From positions 1 to 64,000 of the forward strand of contig JAACFB010000004.1 of NCBI GenBank assembly GCA_009937615.1: a stretch of 64,000 bases of DNA. Reading direction: 5' to 3'. Made by a program: the position numbers and the translations under genes. The notes beneath the pieces were generated by a model. That model was not told the DNA's origin, made no database searches, and saw only the letters and a list, made by a program, of their open reading frames with translations. How positions within the stretch are numbered: position 1 is the stretch's first letter; every line of letters begins with the position of its first letter. Source of the stretch: Gammaproteobacteria bacterium (GTDB lineage: Bacteria > Pseudomonadota > Gammaproteobacteria > Steroidobacterales > Woeseiaceae). Shown here piece after piece: positions 52,245-60,920 of this stretch.

Positions 52245-54365
52245 ATGGTCGGCATACGCGCAGCAAATCTCTGGCTGAAGGCAAAAATAGTCGGCACGAT
52301 CCTGATCGCATCGCCGGGGGTCGTGGCCGGACAGGCGACTGCGGGCATAGAAATTACGGCCGATGCAGTGGAATACCCGTCAGGATTCTTCGCACGCTAT
52401 CAGCCAAACACAGCCCTTGACATGGTCGCCCAGGTCCCGGGCTTTCAGATCGACGATGGCGATAGCGATCGGGGATTTGCCGCGTCAGCGGGCAATATTC
52501 TCGTCAACGATCGCCGGCTGAGCGCCAAGCAGGATTTGCCGTCTGAAATTCTTGCCCGTATTCCAGCGAGCCAGGTTGAGCGGATCGAACTCATCCGCGG
52601 CCAGGTCCGGGATATCGATATGCAAGGGCAATCTGTTGTAGCGAATGTGATTTTGCGCGATGTCGACGGAGCCGCTGTACAGTGGCGAACTTCGGTCCGC
52701 TATAACGTCGATTTTGGTACAACATTGGAAGGCGGCGTTTCCATCTCAGACCGATGGGGTGCGATCGACTACAACACCGGTCTCAGCTACCGCCGGTTTA
52801 CGCGTGGCGATTACACGAACCAGGATGTCCTTGACGGCGAAGGTAACCTGACGGAGGAACGCTTCGATGTGGGTGACATCGACGGTCACCGTGGTGCCAT
52901 CAACCTGAATGCGGCGACCGATGTAGGCGAGACGAGGTTTCGCCTCAATACCAAGATCAACGGGGAGCTACGGGAAGGGATACGCGTCTCGGATCGCACG
53001 CCGCAGGCACCCGGCAGCACAACCAGGTTTGAGCAGTTTCCGGAAGACTACGAAGGGATTACTGTCGAACTGGGGCTCGACGCCGAGCGCAACCTGCGTC
53101 CCGGACTGCTGGGCAAGGCGATACTCCTTTATATACACGATGAGGGCAATCTCGTAGCCTCACAGGTGTCCCTGGACAATGAGGGAGTGCAGACACGGGA
53201 GCGAACATCTGAAACTGATACGGATACGGCGGAGGCGATCGCGAGGATAGAAATGAACTGGACGGGCTGGGCTGATCACTCCGTGCAGGCCAACCTGGAG
53301 CGAGCCTTTAATAGCCTGGATAACATGTTCGTGCAGACGGAGGATACCGGCGACGGTCCGGTTTTTATCGAGGTTCCTGGCGCCAATTCGCGGGTCGAGG
53401 AAGTTCGCTGGGACTTTTTGCTCAAGGACACCTGGACATTGGGCTCGTTTGAACTCGAATATGGTTTAGGCGCCGAGACATCGACAATTACCCAGACCGG
53501 TGATGCGGAGCTCGAGCGCGATTTTTCATTTTTGAAACCACAGTTAGTGCTGGCGTACTCGAATAACCCGGGCGAACGCAGCCAGGTTGGGCTGAGACGT
53601 GAGGTCGCACAGCTGGACTTCAATGATTTCGTCAGCGCATCGGTATTCGAAGACGATGATCTTGCGCTCGGCAACCCGAATCTGGCGCCCGAATCGACCT
53701 GGAGACTCGAGCTGAGTCACGAGCGCCGCTTCGGTAGCGACGGTGCCGTTAAACTGATCGTATTTCACGACTGGATATCCGATGTCGAAGACTTGTTGCC
53801 GCTGACCTCCGACTTCGAGGCGCCGGGTAATATCGGCGACGGGCGGCGCTGGGGCGTCGAGGTCGAATCGACGCTCCCCCTGGATAGCATAGGCATTACC
53901 GGGGCAAAGCTGGATCTGAATGCCCGATGGCAGGACTCGACAGTTGTCGACCCGGTTACCGGGGAGGACAGAGCATTGTCGGATAGAAGCGGTGGCGGCA
54001 AGCTTCTCCCGCTTGGCTATCGTATTGAAAATGAGTACGCGGTGACCGTCGATTTCCGGCAGGACTTTCAGGCTGCGCGTGTTGCGTGGGGCTGGGACGT
54101 GAGGACGCGGGCAGAGCGGCCCGCATTCAAGGTCAATGAGTACGATGTTTCGGATGATGGCACGGAATTCAATCTGTTTATTGAAACAACGCGATGGCTA
54201 AACGCCAAGATCGGGCTTGCTGCCGAGAACATTTTGGATTTGGCTGAAGATCGCAGCCGCACGGTTTTCATCGGCGAACGGGACCTCTCTCCCGTGGACT
54301 ACGTTGAGCTCCGCAATCGTACGCGCAGCTTTCGCCTCAATCTGACCATTAGCGGAAGTTTCTAG
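52245..54365 (+). CDS. TonB-dependent outer-membrane receptor (paralogue 2)
   Basis: 706 residues, the closest relative of the receptor at 38194-40374. Signal-like N-terminus; plug domain from YPSGFFARYQPNTALDMVAQ, with RIELIRGQVRDIDMQGQSVV; barrel ending in LNLTISGSF with terminal Phe. Shared blocks DSTVVDPVTG, EAPGNIGDGRRWG and REVAQLDF show recent common origin. No TonB box was recognised. Substrate unknown; the two copies may serve related ligands. Confidence 0.88.
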   Translation: MVGIRAANLWLKAKIVGTILIASPGVVAGQATAGIEITADAVEYPSGFFARYQPNTALDMVAQVPGFQIDDGDSDRGFAASAGNILVNDRRLSAKQDLPSEILARIPASQVERIELIRGQVRDIDMQGQSVVANVILRDVDGAAVQWRTSVRYNVDFGTTLEGGVSISDRWGAIDYNTGLSYRRFTRGDYTNQDVLDGEGNLTEERFDVGDIDGHRGAINLNAATDVGETRFRLNTKINGELREGIRVSDRTPQAPGSTTRFEQFPEDYEGITVELGLDAERNLRPGLLGKAILLYIHDEGNLVASQVSLDNEGVQTRERTSETDTDTAEAIARIEMNWTGWADHSVQANLERAFNSLDNMFVQTEDTGDGPVFIEVPGANSRVEEVRWDFLLKDTWTLGSFELEYGLGAETSTITQTGDAELERDFSFLKPQLVLAYSNNPGERSQVGLRREVAQLDFNDFVSASVFEDDDLALGNPNLAPESTWRLELSHERRFGSDGAVKLIVFHDWISDVEDLLPLTSDFEAPGNIGDGRRWGVEVESTLPLDSIGITGAKLDLNARWQDSTVVDPVTGEDRALSDRSGGGKLLPLGYRIENEYAVTVDFRQDFQAARVAWGWDVRTRAERPAFKVNEYDVSDDGTEFNLFIETTRWLNAKIGLAAENILDLAEDRSRTVFIGERDLSPVDYVELRNRTRSFRLNLTISGSF

Positions 54366-54484
54366 AAAATAAATAGGTTGGTTCGATAATGGGCATGGGC
54401 AAAAGCCGTCCGATATTGGCAGCATGACTCCCGTTTTCGCTAACATGGATCCGACCTTCTCGTGGTTCGATGGGAGCGCCACCT

Positions 54485-54886
54485 GTGGATAACGATCAAT
54501 TGGCGGATTTTGCACAGAAATACACGATAGCCTGGTGCAGTCGCGACCCATACCGTGTCGCAGCCTTCTTTGCTGAAGATGGCACCATAACGGTCAACGG
54601 AGCCCCGTCGGTCGGCAGGGCAGCGATTGCAGAAATGGTGCAGGGTTTCATGACTGCGTTCCCGGATATGGAGCTGACGATGGATAGCTTCGAGCCGGGC
54701 CAGCAGGGCGGCACATACCGTTGGACGTTTGTCGGCACGAACACAGGTCCGGACGGCACGGGAAAACCGGTGCGGTTCAGTGGCTATGAGCAATGGACGA
54801 TCGGCGTCGCCGGACTCATTGAGAGGTCCTCCGGGCATTTCGATAGTGACGAGTATAAGCGTCAGCTCGAGCACGGCTACCCGTAA
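54485..54886 (+). CDS. SnoaL-like / NTF2-fold protein
   Basis: About 133 residues of the small cone-shaped NTF2-like fold: AWCSRDPYRVAAFFAEDGTITVNG, then GRAAIAEMVQGFMTAFPDMELTMD and a YRWTFVGTNTGPDGTGKPVRF strand pair. SnoaL-like proteins include cyclases, hydrolases and isomerases. GTG 54485 has GGGAG eight bases upstream; ATG 54470 is an alternative without a ribosome site. The ligand is not assigned. Confidence 0.78.
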   Translation: MDNDQLADFAQKYTIAWCSRDPYRVAAFFAEDGTITVNGAPSVGRAAIAEMVQGFMTAFPDMELTMDSFEPGQQGGTYRWTFVGTNTGPDGTGKPVRFSGYEQWTIGVAGLIERSSGHFDSDEYKRQLEHGYP

Positions 54887-55112
54887 GCCAGCGGGTTGGA
54901 TTGCTTTGCTGCTATAGAAGTGAGTGCATTCGAAGACCCGAACGGTTCCGACGAGCTTGCGTCATCCGGGTTCACCGCGGTCGCGTTGCCTGTCATGATC
55001 GAAGGCCGATCGGGCGCGCCCGCCAGAGTGGTAGTCTCGGTGCCCCGCGACTGAAGTTCAAGCCATTGTGCAAAGACGATGATGTCACGAAGTCAATTAC
55101 CGGAGGGTGCTA

Positions 55113-55868
55113 ATGAAACTTGAGAACAAGGTCGCCATCGTCACGGGCGGTTCGCGAGGCATCGGCAAGGCTATAAGCAAGCGTTTTGCCGGCGACGGCG
55201 CAAGACTTGTCGTCAATTACCGGGACGATGCGGATGCCGCCGGCGAGCTCGTGGATGACATTCGCGCTGCAGGTGGAGAGGCGATTTCCGTGCAGGCCGA
55301 TGTTTCCCGGCGTCCGGATACCGACAGGCTCTGCGCATCGACGCTGGAAGCTTTCGGGGTGATCGACATATTGGTCAGTAATGCCGGCATTATCATCGAC
55401 AGACCTTATATCGAGAGCACCGACGACGATTGGCAGTCGGCAATGGACACCAATCTTCGCGGCTTCTTCAATGTCACCCAGTCCGTTCTACCGCACATGA
55501 TCGACCGAAAATACGGCCGCATTATTGCGACCGGCTCCATCATTAACGAAGTCGCCGATTTTGGCGGCAATAAATACTCGGTCTGTGCGGCGTCGAAAGG
55601 GGGAATTCATGGCATGCTGCGCCCGATTGCGGCCGAGATGGCAAGGCACGGCATCACGGTCAACTCCGTGTCTCCCGGATACATCGCGACCGAGATGCTC
55701 GAAGAGATTGATGCGGCGGGCGTGGAAGAGGCGCTGCGCCTGGTACCGATGCGCCGTTACGGTAAACCTGATGAAATCGCCGCGGCAATGGCATTTCTGG
55801 CCTCGGACGATGCCGCCTATATCACGGGTCAAACCCTTCGCGTGAACGGTGGCATGTCAATGAACTGA
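55113..55868 (+). CDS. Short-chain dehydrogenase-like protein with a disrupted YxxxK motif
   Basis: 251 residues with a good SDR frame: TGGSRGIG (11-18), SNAG (89-92), Ser142, ending NGGMSMN. The active-site motif is abnormal: Y155 is 13 residues after Ser142, the usual distance, but the Lys is at 162 rather than 159, and the residue four before that Lys is Cys158. So either three residues are inserted or Tyr is replaced by Cys. ATG 55113 follows CGGAGGG. Activity is doubtful; it might bind a ligand without turning it over. Confidence 0.82.
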   Translation: MKLENKVAIVTGGSRGIGKAISKRFAGDGARLVVNYRDDADAAGELVDDIRAAGGEAISVQADVSRRPDTDRLCASTLEAFGVIDILVSNAGIIIDRPYIESTDDDWQSAMDTNLRGFFNVTQSVLPHMIDRKYGRIIATGSIINEVADFGGNKYSVCAASKGGIHGMLRPIAAEMARHGITVNSVSPGYIATEMLEEIDAAGVEEALRLVPMRRYGKPDEIAAAMAFLASDDAAYITGQTLRVNGGMSMN

Positions 55869-56011
55869 CCAGTTTTTTTGCGCTTTCACACAACGATCGC
55901 TCGAGGCCGGCTCGGGCCGGCTGTGCCGTGACCCCGGTTTCATTCTGCGCGAATCATGCTACTTTAACCCCGCAAGGTGGGTAATTCCTATCCGCCATAC
56001 GGAGATTCGGA

Positions 56012-56467
56012 ATGATAAAGACGATCAGAAAAACAATGTTCATTCTGGCGCTTGGCGCCTCGTCAATGATGATGGCCTCGGGTGCGCTCGCCCAGGAATG
56101 GCCGCTCGCTCCCGGCGATTACTGGGAAGTGACTGGTATTGATATCAAGGATGGCGGGGGACTCAAATATGCCGAGTGGCTTGCGAGCGAGTGGCGTGAA
56201 AACCTGGAGTTTTCAAAGTCACAGGGCTGGATCAAGGATTTCATGATCCTTAGCAATGTCCATGCCCGGAGCGACGAGCCGGATCTTTACCTGGTCACGG
56301 TAACGGAAAGCATTGTTTCGGCCGCCGATGGCCAGGAACGTATGCAGGAATACATGGCGTGGCGCAAGAAGACACTGGAACAAATGGTGAGCGAGAGCGG
56401 AAATCGGGCAGAGTATCGCGAAGTGATGAGCGAGTCGTTGCTACAGGTGCTTTCGTTCAGGGACTAG
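56012..56467 (+). CDS. Secreted protein of unknown function
   Basis: 151 residues with a signal peptide (1-27, ending ALAQ). The mature part is mixed alpha/beta, with WEVTGIDIKDGGGLKYAEWLASEW, LYLVTVTESIV and a helical EYMAWRKKTLEQMVSE. No family was recognised. ATG 56012 has CGGAGAT upstream. A hairpin follows the stop codon. Confidence 0.7.
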   Translation: MIKTIRKTMFILALGASSMMMASGALAQEWPLAPGDYWEVTGIDIKDGGGLKYAEWLASEWRENLEFSKSQGWIKDFMILSNVHARSDEPDLYLVTVTESIVSAADGQERMQEYMAWRKKTLEQMVSESGNRAEYREVMSESLLQVLSFRD

Positions 56468-56472
56468 AGCAA

Positions 56473-56508
56473 GCGCAAGCGCCCGCAAAGCGCTAGCAGC
56501 GCTTGCGC
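56473..56508 (+). terminator. Hairpin after the 56012 gene
   Basis: GCGCAAGCGC (56473-56482) pairs with GCGCTTGCGC (56499-56508), five bases past the stop codon. There is no T-run, so it may act as an RNA-stabilising stem or a weak stop signal. A second imperfect stem (GTCGGCC…GGCCGAC) lies nearby at about 56537-56566. Confidence 0.45.
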
Positions 56509-56600
56509 GGCCAATACGCGCGACACCGACCTCCGCGTCGGCCGGGAAGTTACTCTTCCTGGCCGACCATTGGTCCAGGTGTATCGTTTGGGAGCTGAAT

Positions 56601-57017
56601 ATGCCGAAAATCGCCGGATCCTGCCTGTGCGGCAGCGTCAGGTACTCGAGCGCGGCAGAGCCTGCCATGACGGCCGTCTGTCACTGCGAGAACTGCCAGC
56701 GTCAGACCGGTACTGCATTTTCGATCATCGTCGGAATAGCGGCCGACTCACTGGAATTCGAGGGTGACGACAATCTCGGTGAGTTTCTTGATCAAGGCGA
56801 GACCGGCGGGGCTGTGAGGCGGCGATTTTGCAGAAACTGCGGTTCGCCGATCCTGTCTCTTGTCGAGTCGGCGCCGGGTCTCGGGTTTATCAAGGCTGGC
56901 ACTCTCGAGGACCGCTCGTGGCTGAATCCCACAATGCACATATGGTGTGACACGGCACAGCCGTGGGTAGAGATTTCCGACGACGCGGTGAAAATTCCGC
57001 GTAATCCAACAACGTAG
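56601..57017 (+). CDS. GFA-family zinc protein (glutathione-dependent formaldehyde-activating type)
   Basis: 138 residues with the zinc-binding cysteine pattern of the family: CLCGSVRY, CHCENCQRQTGTAF and FCRNCGSPI. GFA proteins are related to CENP-V and include glutathione-dependent enzymes, though most are not characterised. ATG 56601 is preceded by GGGAG at 56589-56593. Confidence 0.85.
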   Translation: MPKIAGSCLCGSVRYSSAAEPAMTAVCHCENCQRQTGTAFSIIVGIAADSLEFEGDDNLGEFLDQGETGGAVRRRFCRNCGSPILSLVESAPGLGFIKAGTLEDRSWLNPTMHIWCDTAQPWVEISDDAVKIPRNPTT

Positions 57018-57123
57018 TGAAGTGCCGCTCGGTCGCGTCACCCGCTGCGCGCATTGAAATTCGCCATGTTATTAGTCGGCTGATGGCGAATTTCGTGAGT
57101 CGGGTTACGAGATTTCTATCGAA

Positions 57124-57879
57124 TCACCACACGCTGCCCAGGGCGACCCTGATGGCTTCGCCGCTGACCCCGCTCGATTCCTCAGACGCGAGGAATGCAA
57201 TCAGGTCCGCCACCTCCTGAGGCGTGACCACTCGGCCCGGCGGATACAGCGCGGCCCGTTCCTCCCAGACCAAGTCAGCTGAAATACCACGATCCTTCGC
57301 CTCTTGCCGGGCTGAGCGTTCAGCCATTTCTGTTCTTACCCATCCCGGTAGTACAGCGTTTGATGTGATACCAAACGGACCTGCGTCCCGTGATACGGAG
57401 CGCATCAATCCGATCAAACCGTGCTTAGAGCTGGTGTATGCGCTTCCTGCGTGTTCTGCAACAAGGCCGGCTGTAGAACTCGTGTATACCATGCGCCCGT
57501 ACCGGCGCTCGGTCATACCCTTCAAAACAAGCCTCGACAGGTAGAACGGCCCGTCGAGATTGACCCGCATCGTCTCATCCCAAATGTCGGGTTCTTGCTC
57601 CCAGACCACTCGCTCGTGAGCCGAGCCGATGCCGTGGTTGCATATGAGAATGTCAATCGGGCCCAGGCGCTGCTCGGTGTCCGCAACGGCTTGCGCACAG
57701 CCCTCTGGCGTACCGAGATCCGCGACCGAATAGTCGAGGCCGGTTTCTTCCAGCTCGTGCTCGTTGCGTGCGACGCACATGACGCTGGCGCCCCTCGACG
57801 CCATGGTTTCTGCAGCCGCACGTCCTATCCCCCGGCTTCCGCCTGTAATCAGGGCCACGCGCCCTTCAACTCCAGCCAC
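57124..57879 (-). CDS. Short-chain dehydrogenase/reductase
   Basis: 251 residues: TGGSRGIG (nucleotide loop), CNHGIG in the position of NNAG, Ser in VYTSSTAG and AYTSSKHG as YxxxK, with the normal Ser-Tyr spacing of 13. The start is GTG 57879, with GGGAG upstream; the frame runs on past it to 58098 without a start. The substrate is not resolved. Confidence 0.83.
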   Translation of the reverse strand: MAGVEGRVALITGGSRGIGRAAAETMASRGASVMCVARNEHELEETGLDYSVADLGTPEGCAQAVADTEQRLGPIDILICNHGIGSAHERVVWEQEPDIWDETMRVNLDGPFYLSRLVLKGMTERRYGRMVYTSSTAGLVAEHAGSAYTSSKHGLIGLMRSVSRDAGPFGITSNAVLPGWVRTEMAERSARQEAKDRGISADLVWEERAALYPPGRVVTPQEVADLIAFLASEESSGVSGEAIRVALGSVW

Positions 57880-58096
57880 TTTGCGATCACTCCCTGTATA
57901 AACCGCTGACCAGTATATAGAATCGCAGGCGCATCCCAAGCGCGGCGTTCGCCCGGCCACCAGGCAAACGAATCGCCGACATTTGCCGGGTTCGCAGATT
58001 CCGCAAAAACTCGTGGATTGCCGCAATGGCCATGAGCTGATATTCCGGTAACCATGTCGCCACTGATGACGGCTATCACAAAAGGACGCTGGATCC

Positions 58097-60838
58097 ATGA
58101 AGAAGTACGTTTATTCCTTTTCCGAAGGCGATGGACAGAACAAGAAGCTCCTGGGGGGCAAGGGTGCGAACCTATGCGAAATGACGCAGATTGGTCTCAA
58201 CGTCCCGCCCGGCTTCGTTATTGCAACTGATGCCTGTCTTGCGTACCTCGATTGCGACAGGTTGCCGGAAGGCCTGTGGGATGAAGTGACCGCCGAAATC
58301 GGCAAGCTCGAAGAGGAGACAGGCAAGACCTTCGGAAGCGGACCGAATCCACTGCTGATCTCGGTGCGCTCCGGCTCTGCGCTGTCGATGCCCGGAATGA
58401 TGGACACGATACTCAACCTCGGGCTTAACGATGAAACGCTTGATGGCCTGATCAAGCTGACCGGCGATGAGCGTTTTGCTCATGATGCCTATCGGCGCTT
58501 TATCCAGCTGTTCGGCAAAGTGGCGCTTGGAATCAACGACGAAAAATTCGATGAAAAATTTGCGGCGATAAAGAAGCGGGCTGGCGTCAAGGCTGATGTA
58601 AATCTCGATGGCGGTCACATGAAAGAGGTCTCGAGAGAATTCCTGGACGTCGTGCGCCGGGAGTCCGGTGAGGATTTTCCGCAGGATGTTTATTTGCAGT
58701 TACAGCTTGCGGTCGAGTCGGTCTTTCGCTCGTGGATGGGCAAACGCGCAGTGGATTACCGGAGGGAGTTCCATATTACGCCTGCAATGGCGAATGGTAC
58801 TGCTGTCAATATCTGCACCATGGTTTTCGGCAATAAGGGCGACGATTGCGCGACCGGTGTCGGTTTTACCCGTAATCCGGGGACTGGCGATAAAGAGATG
58901 TTCGGCGAGTACCTCACGAATGCACAAGGTGAAGACGTTGTGGCCGGTATCCGCACGCCGAAGTCTCTTCAGGAAATGGAGCAGGAAATGCCCGATCTCT
59001 ATGGGCAGCTTATCGAGCTGCGGGACCGGCTCGAATCACATTACCGGGAAGTGCAGGATTATGAGTTCACGATCGAGAACGGAACGCTTTATTGCCTGCA
59101 GACCCGTAATGGCAAAATGAACGCTGCCGCGATGGTCAAGTCATCCGTCGATATGTATCGAGAAGGTTTGATCACCCGGGACGAGGCCCTGCTTAGAATC
59201 GATCCGGAGCTCTTGGAGCAGCTGCTGCATCCGCGTCTGGACCCCGATACCACGGTGAAACCGGTTGTGACCGGTTTGCCTGCATCTCCTGGGGCAGCGT
59301 CCGGTCAGTGCGTGTTCGACGCGGACCTGGCTGAAAAGCTCGGCGCCGATGGGGAAAAGATCATACTGGTACGGGAGGAAACGCGACCCGAGGATATCCA
59401 CGGTTTCTTTGCAGCCGAGGGAATCCTCACCAGCCGTGGCGGCAAGACGTCTCACGCGGCTGTCGTAGCACGTGGCATGGGTAAGCCGTGTGTCGCCGGG
59501 GCCGAGGGTATCGTCGTCGACATCGCCCTGCGCCGAGCGATCGTTGGCGATCATATTATTCACGAGGGTGATGTCATCACCCTCGATGGCGCTACCGGTG
59601 AGGTCTATCTGGGCGCGATTCCGACATTGCCACCGCATTTCTCAGACAATCTCAAGCAGCTGCTGAGTTGGGCCGACGAGACCGCGGATCTCAAAGTTAT
59701 GGCCAACGCCGATACTCCCGACGCCGCCAGAAGCGCGCGTGAATACGGCGCAATGGGCATCGGCCTGTGCCGCACCGAGCGAATGTTCAATGCCAGCGAC
59801 CGGCTGCCGATCGTGATCGACATGATTCTTGCAAACGACGCAGAGGACAGAAAAGCTGCCCTGGACTTGTTGTTGCCGATTCAGCGTGCCGACTTCATCA
59901 AGCTTTTCTCAGTGATGTCGCCCGACCCGGTGACAGTGCGCCTGCTCGATCCGCCGATGCACGAGTTTTTGCCGACCGAGCAGGATTTGCTTGACCAGGT
60001 CAAGCGGTTGCGACTGTATCGAGACGTCGTCCGCGGCCGCCAGACTGCGCTCGCGTCCATTCCGGGCAAGCCGCGTCTGCCCGAGGTTTTCACTGAGCTC
60101 AGTGAGGATCACATCAACGAGGCGCTCATCAAGAAAGAACGCATGCTGCATAAGGTTCGTGAGCTGCAGGAGACGAACCCGATGCTAGGCCACCGCGGTG
60201 TCCGCCTGGGGATCACGTATCCGGAAATCTATTCGATGCAGATCCAGGCGATACTGGAGGCTGCCACGGAGTGCGCCAAGAATGGAATCGACGTTCGGCC
60301 CGAAATCATGGTGCCGCAGGTCATAACGTCGCAGGAACTGGGTCACGTAAAGCGGACAGTCGATGAACTCACCGAAAAACTGGAGAACGAGTCCGGTGAG
60401 CACCTGGAATTCAAGTTCGGCACGATGATCGAAACGGTCCGAGCCTGCACCCGTGCCGCGCATCTTGCCGAGATCGTTGAGTTCTTCTCATTTGGCACCA
60501 ACGATCTGACACAAGCTGTCTTTTCGTTCTCCCGGGAGGATGCCGAAAACAAGTTCCTGCCCATGTACAACGACTCAGGCATCCTGCAGGACAACCCCTT
60601 CGAAGTTCTGGACATCAAGGGCGTTGGAGAGTTGATCAAGATGGCTGTTTCCCTGGGCAAAGCGCAGCGCAGCGATTTGAAAATCGGAATCTGCGGCGAG
60701 CAGGGCGGTCACCCTCGGTCGATTCAATTTTGCCACGAGGTCGGGCTGGACTATGTTTCGTGCTCTGGTCCGCGCATCCCGGTTGCACGGCTGGCTGCGG
60801 CCAATGCCAAGCTCAGCGAGACGAAGAACAGTTGCTAG
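58097..60838 (+). CDS. ppdK: Pyruvate, phosphate dikinase
   Basis: 913 residues, the usual length. It interconverts pyruvate, ATP and phosphate with phosphoenolpyruvate, AMP and pyrophosphate. The N-terminal ATP-grasp (LLGGKGANLCEM, RSGSALSMPGMMDT), the phosphohistidine domain with GGKTSHAAVVAR (His453), and the C-terminal PEP barrel with KIGICGEQGGHP (Cys near 866) are all present. It may allow gluconeogenesis or a pyrophosphate-linked glycolysis. A terminator follows at 60849-60878. Confidence 0.96.
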   Translation: MKKYVYSFSEGDGQNKKLLGGKGANLCEMTQIGLNVPPGFVIATDACLAYLDCDRLPEGLWDEVTAEIGKLEEETGKTFGSGPNPLLISVRSGSALSMPGMMDTILNLGLNDETLDGLIKLTGDERFAHDAYRRFIQLFGKVALGINDEKFDEKFAAIKKRAGVKADVNLDGGHMKEVSREFLDVVRRESGEDFPQDVYLQLQLAVESVFRSWMGKRAVDYRREFHITPAMANGTAVNICTMVFGNKGDDCATGVGFTRNPGTGDKEMFGEYLTNAQGEDVVAGIRTPKSLQEMEQEMPDLYGQLIELRDRLESHYREVQDYEFTIENGTLYCLQTRNGKMNAAAMVKSSVDMYREGLITRDEALLRIDPELLEQLLHPRLDPDTTVKPVVTGLPASPGAASGQCVFDADLAEKLGADGEKIILVREETRPEDIHGFFAAEGILTSRGGKTSHAAVVARGMGKPCVAGAEGIVVDIALRRAIVGDHIIHEGDVITLDGATGEVYLGAIPTLPPHFSDNLKQLLSWADETADLKVMANADTPDAARSAREYGAMGIGLCRTERMFNASDRLPIVIDMILANDAEDRKAALDLLLPIQRADFIKLFSVMSPDPVTVRLLDPPMHEFLPTEQDLLDQVKRLRLYRDVVRGRQTALASIPGKPRLPEVFTELSEDHINEALIKKERMLHKVRELQETNPMLGHRGVRLGITYPEIYSMQIQAILEAATECAKNGIDVRPEIMVPQVITSQELGHVKRTVDELTEKLENESGEHLEFKFGTMIETVRACTRAAHLAEIVEFFSFGTNDLTQAVFSFSREDAENKFLPMYNDSGILQDNPFEVLDIKGVGELIKMAVSLGKAQRSDLKIGICGEQGGHPRSIQFCHEVGLDYVSCSGPRIPVARLAAANAKLSETKNSC

Positions 60839-60848
60839 AAAACCAAAA

Positions 60849-60878
60849 AGGCACCCTGAGCGCGAGCTCCGGGTGCCT
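60849..60878 (+). terminator. Rho-independent-type terminator after ppdK
   Basis: AGGCACCC (60849-60856) pairs with GGGTGCCT (60871-60878), followed by CTGTCTTTT. The left side has AAAAA, so it could also work for the convergent lipoprotein gene on the minus strand. Confidence 0.75.
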
Positions 60879-60920
60879 CTGTCTTTTGTCTGACCGCCAT
60901 GCGGCCGGACTATTGTCGGA

